Program-made: the position numbers and the translations under genes
Assembly: GCA_031295725.1 (NCBI GenBank)
Contig: JAUMNV010000136.1
Coordinates: forward strand, 1 to 7,671
Reading direction: 5' to 3'
Source of the DNA: Collinsella sp.
GTDB lineage: Bacteria > Actinomycetota > Coriobacteriia > Coriobacteriales > Coriobacteriaceae
Length of the DNA: 7,671 nucleotides
Notes under the pieces: generated by a model
What the model saw: only the letters and a program-made list of their open reading frames with translations
Database searches by the model: none
Told to the model about the DNA's origin: nothing
Shown: piece by piece, positions 7,309 to 7,671 of the stretch
How the letters are laid out: each line of letters starts with the position of its first letter
Position numbering within the stretch: position 1 is the first letter of the stretch

Positions 7309-7671
7309 ATGCACAAGGTGTATTACCAGCCTGAGGGAATTTGGGTAGGCGACATCATGCCGTACGGCGAGGACGGCACGTTCTATCTCTATCATCAGCG
7401 TGACACGCGTAACCCCGAACCTTTCGGAGAGCCGTTTGGCTGGGCACTCGCTACGACCAAGGATTTCGTCAACTACAAGGACTTTGGCGAGAGCCTTGAG
7501 CGCGGCGGCGACGAGGAAGTCGACCAGTACATTTATGCCGGCACGGTGTTTAAGGTGGGCGACAAGTACCATGCGCTCTACACTGGTTGCAATCGCGATA
7601 AGGTCCGCGCACGTTTGATGAAGCAGGTTCTTCTTCACGCAACGAGCGACGACGCCGTCAAGTGGGAGAAG
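7309..7671 (+). CDS. GH32/GH43-type beta-propeller glycosidase, fructosidase-like (5' part)
   Basis: An open frame of 121 codons that runs off the window end without a stop. ATG 7309 is preceded by AAAGGAAG (7295-7302). The translation has the features of a five-bladed beta-propeller sugar hydrolase of the GH32/GH43/GH68 clan: WVGDIMPYGEDGTFYLYHQ (12-30) as first blade with Asp15 as likely nucleophile, GWALATTKDFVNY (46-58), YIYAGTVF (75-82), YHALYTGCNRD (87-97) and LLHATSDDAVKWEK (108-121). There is no signal peptide, so the protein should act in the cytoplasm on imported sugars. Family members with this N-terminus are often labelled GH32, but the classical WMNDPNG motif is replaced by WVGDIMP, so the substrate is uncertain. 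The adjacent ScrR-like repressor and operators suggest sucrose or fructo-oligosaccharide use. Confidence 0.8.
   Translation, partial: MHKVYYQPEGIWVGDIMPYGEDGTFYLYHQRDTRNPEPFGEPFGWALATTKDFVNYKDFGESLERGGDEEVDQYIYAGTVFKVGDKYHALYTGCNRDKVRARLMKQVLLHATSDDAVKWEK

Overview
The window looks like the chromosome of an anaerobic, fermentative, fairly GC-rich Gram-positive gut bacterium. A Coriobacteriia member such as Collinsella is my best guess. The basis is codon usage, a pyruvate formate-lyase (PFL), a LacI regulator next to a fructosidase-like gene, and a MarR plus paired ABC exporter operon. The genus is an inference from pattern, not from a search.

Layout. (1) Positions 1-2876, minus strand: a tightly coupled operon of a MarR-type repressor, an ABC exporter half-transporter with a degenerate ATPase site, and the first 21 codons of a second protein, probably its partner half. 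Junctions overlap by 4 bases (GTGA) and 1 base (TAATG). (2) Positions 2877-3425: about 550 bases without a convincing gene, between the divergent marR and PFL operons. It holds an inverted repeat over the marR start, two possible stem-loops, an AT-rich promoter candidate and a tiny possible leader ORF. (3) Positions 3426-5814, plus strand: PFL encoded as two genes. A 683-residue chain carries the Cys-Cys active site but stops before the glycyl-radical domain. A separate 83-residue protein carries the radical motif RVSGYAV. The 85-base gap holds an A/T-rich palindrome with an extended -10 sequence inside it, a GC-rich hairpin, and a strong ribosome binding site for the small gene. (4) Positions 5811-5990: a 180-base interrupted palindrome with 31-bp perfect arms and an inner 14-bp hairpin, probably a terminator and/or a palindromic repeat element. 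(5) Positions 6056-7671, plus strand: a LacI/ScrR-like repressor, four copies of a 17-base operator (one at its own promoter, three before the next gene), and the 5' end of a GH32/GH43-like glycosidase running off the window.

How it fits together. The sugar locus (repressor plus glycosidase) would feed glycolysis, and PFL converts pyruvate and CoA to acetyl-CoA and formate without oxygen. The two-gene PFL is the most notable feature. The radical-bearing part, which is the part oxygen destroys in PFL, can be made separately and may be expressed or replaced independently. No PFL activase gene lies in the window. I see no tRNA, rRNA, CRISPR array or transposase gene.
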